A stretch of DNA of 64,000 bases, from positions 4,819,964-4,883,963 of the forward strand of contig JAXIVH010000007.1 of the NCBI GenBank assembly GCA_036785325.1. Direction: 5' to 3'. Source of the stretch: Urophycis tenuis (lineage: Eukaryota; Chordata; Actinopteri; Gadiformes; Phycidae). The notes beneath the pieces were generated by a model that saw nothing but the letters and a program-made list of their open reading frames with translations, had not been told where the DNA came from and searched no databases. This document shows positions 63,593-64,000 of the stretch, in pieces (the first letter of the stretch is position 1; the number at the start of each line of letters is the position of its first letter). Both the position numbers and the translations under genes were made by a program.

Positions 63593-64000
63593 TACTCAAA
63601 CAAAAGTCATCTTCAATGTCTTTCTTTCAAGATCAATGTTTACCATACAAGTTCTGTACCACTCACTACTCTCAGTGCTCTCCACTGGTCTCAGGTGTTT
63701 GATCTTGTGGGATGACATAAAATTGTACTCTGAAACCACTTAAATAATGCTTTCCAATCTTTGTTAAATGCTGTGGACTAAACCATTTTTCTGACGAAAA
63801 AGACAAAACAATTGTGCAACATATATAGCTTAGCCTTTATTATAGTTAATCTAATCTCTTAACAACTATGGATGATATTTGCCTTCATAGTTATTTCTTT
63901 TATCCCTTTAAACAAAGAAAACTGCATTATCGGCCTCACCAAAAAATAGAGTTAAAAGCAAAGACATTATCATCAACATTAAATTGAATGGATACATCTT
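63593..64000. other. 5' flank of unit C transposase to the window end
   Basis: No coding sequence and no clear subterminal repeat. The right terminus of unit C is probably outside the window. Confidence 0.45.

Overview
This looks like teleost fish nuclear DNA, from a locus heavily built from transposable elements. There is one recognisable host gene. On the minus strand at 3515-5057 lie the first two coding exons (76 and 231 nt) of an ERG-type voltage-gated potassium channel (KCNH2/6/7 group). The rest of that gene should lie to the left of the window. Other signs of a fish genome are dense (CA/GT)n, (CT)n and (TA)n microsatellites, eukaryotic tRNA genes and relics, tRNA-derived SINEs, and a transposon mixture typical of teleosts: L2/CR1-type LINEs, an R2/HERO-type LINE, hAT, P-element, YqaJ-carrying (ISL2EU-like) and CACTA-like DNA transposons, and a gypsy LTR element.

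Layout: 1-5.5 kb KCNH exons and microsatellites; 5.9-10.0 kb an L2-type LINE (minus) split by a 1.9-kb insert that itself holds a TIR-bearing MITE; 10.2-10.5 kb tRNA relics; 10.7-14.5 kb a near full-length but broken L2-type LINE (plus); 14.6 kb a tRNA-Leu; 14.8-15.4 kb several hAT-type termini; 15.4-18.3 kb a hAT element whose transposase has one in-frame stop; 18.3-25.4 kb another LINE whose 3'UTR is interrupted by a head-to-tail R2/HERO-type insertion (a 245-bp 3' tail followed by a complete 1173-codon element); 25.4-26.5 kb the 3' part of a CACTA-like element; 26.5-27.5 kb a 0.9-kb imperfect palindrome; 27.9-32.2 kb convergent SWIM-YqaJ-PHD and DDE transposase genes; 32.6-33.6 kb exons of a hAT C-terminus; 34-36 kb repeats without a gene; 36.1-43.1 kb CACTA-like unit A; 43.4-44.1 kb tRNA genes and relics; 44.2-48.6 kb CACTA-like unit B (minus); 49.0-50.1 kb an unidentified spliced-looking plus-strand stretch; 50.1-55.4 kb a THAP/P-element transposase gene (minus) split by a gypsy element; 56.2-63.6+ kb CACTA-like unit C (minus).

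The most notable system is the set of CACTA-like elements. Three units (A, B, C) carry a C2H2 zinc-finger plus TNP2-like transposase gene followed in the same direction by a second, multi-exon gene; in A and C that second gene starts with a PB1 domain. A fourth partial unit (D, 25.4 kb) has the last exon of the second gene. Each unit is bordered by its own family of short subterminal repeats, for example 15 copies of GGTTCTT/AAGAACC in unit B. The architecture parallels plant En/Spm, where a TNPD-type transposase works with a TNPA-type protein that binds subterminal repeats. The role of the PB1 partner is my inference. All transposase copies here carry frameshifts or stops. The R2/HERO-type ORF is the only long transposon protein in the window that is fully open.
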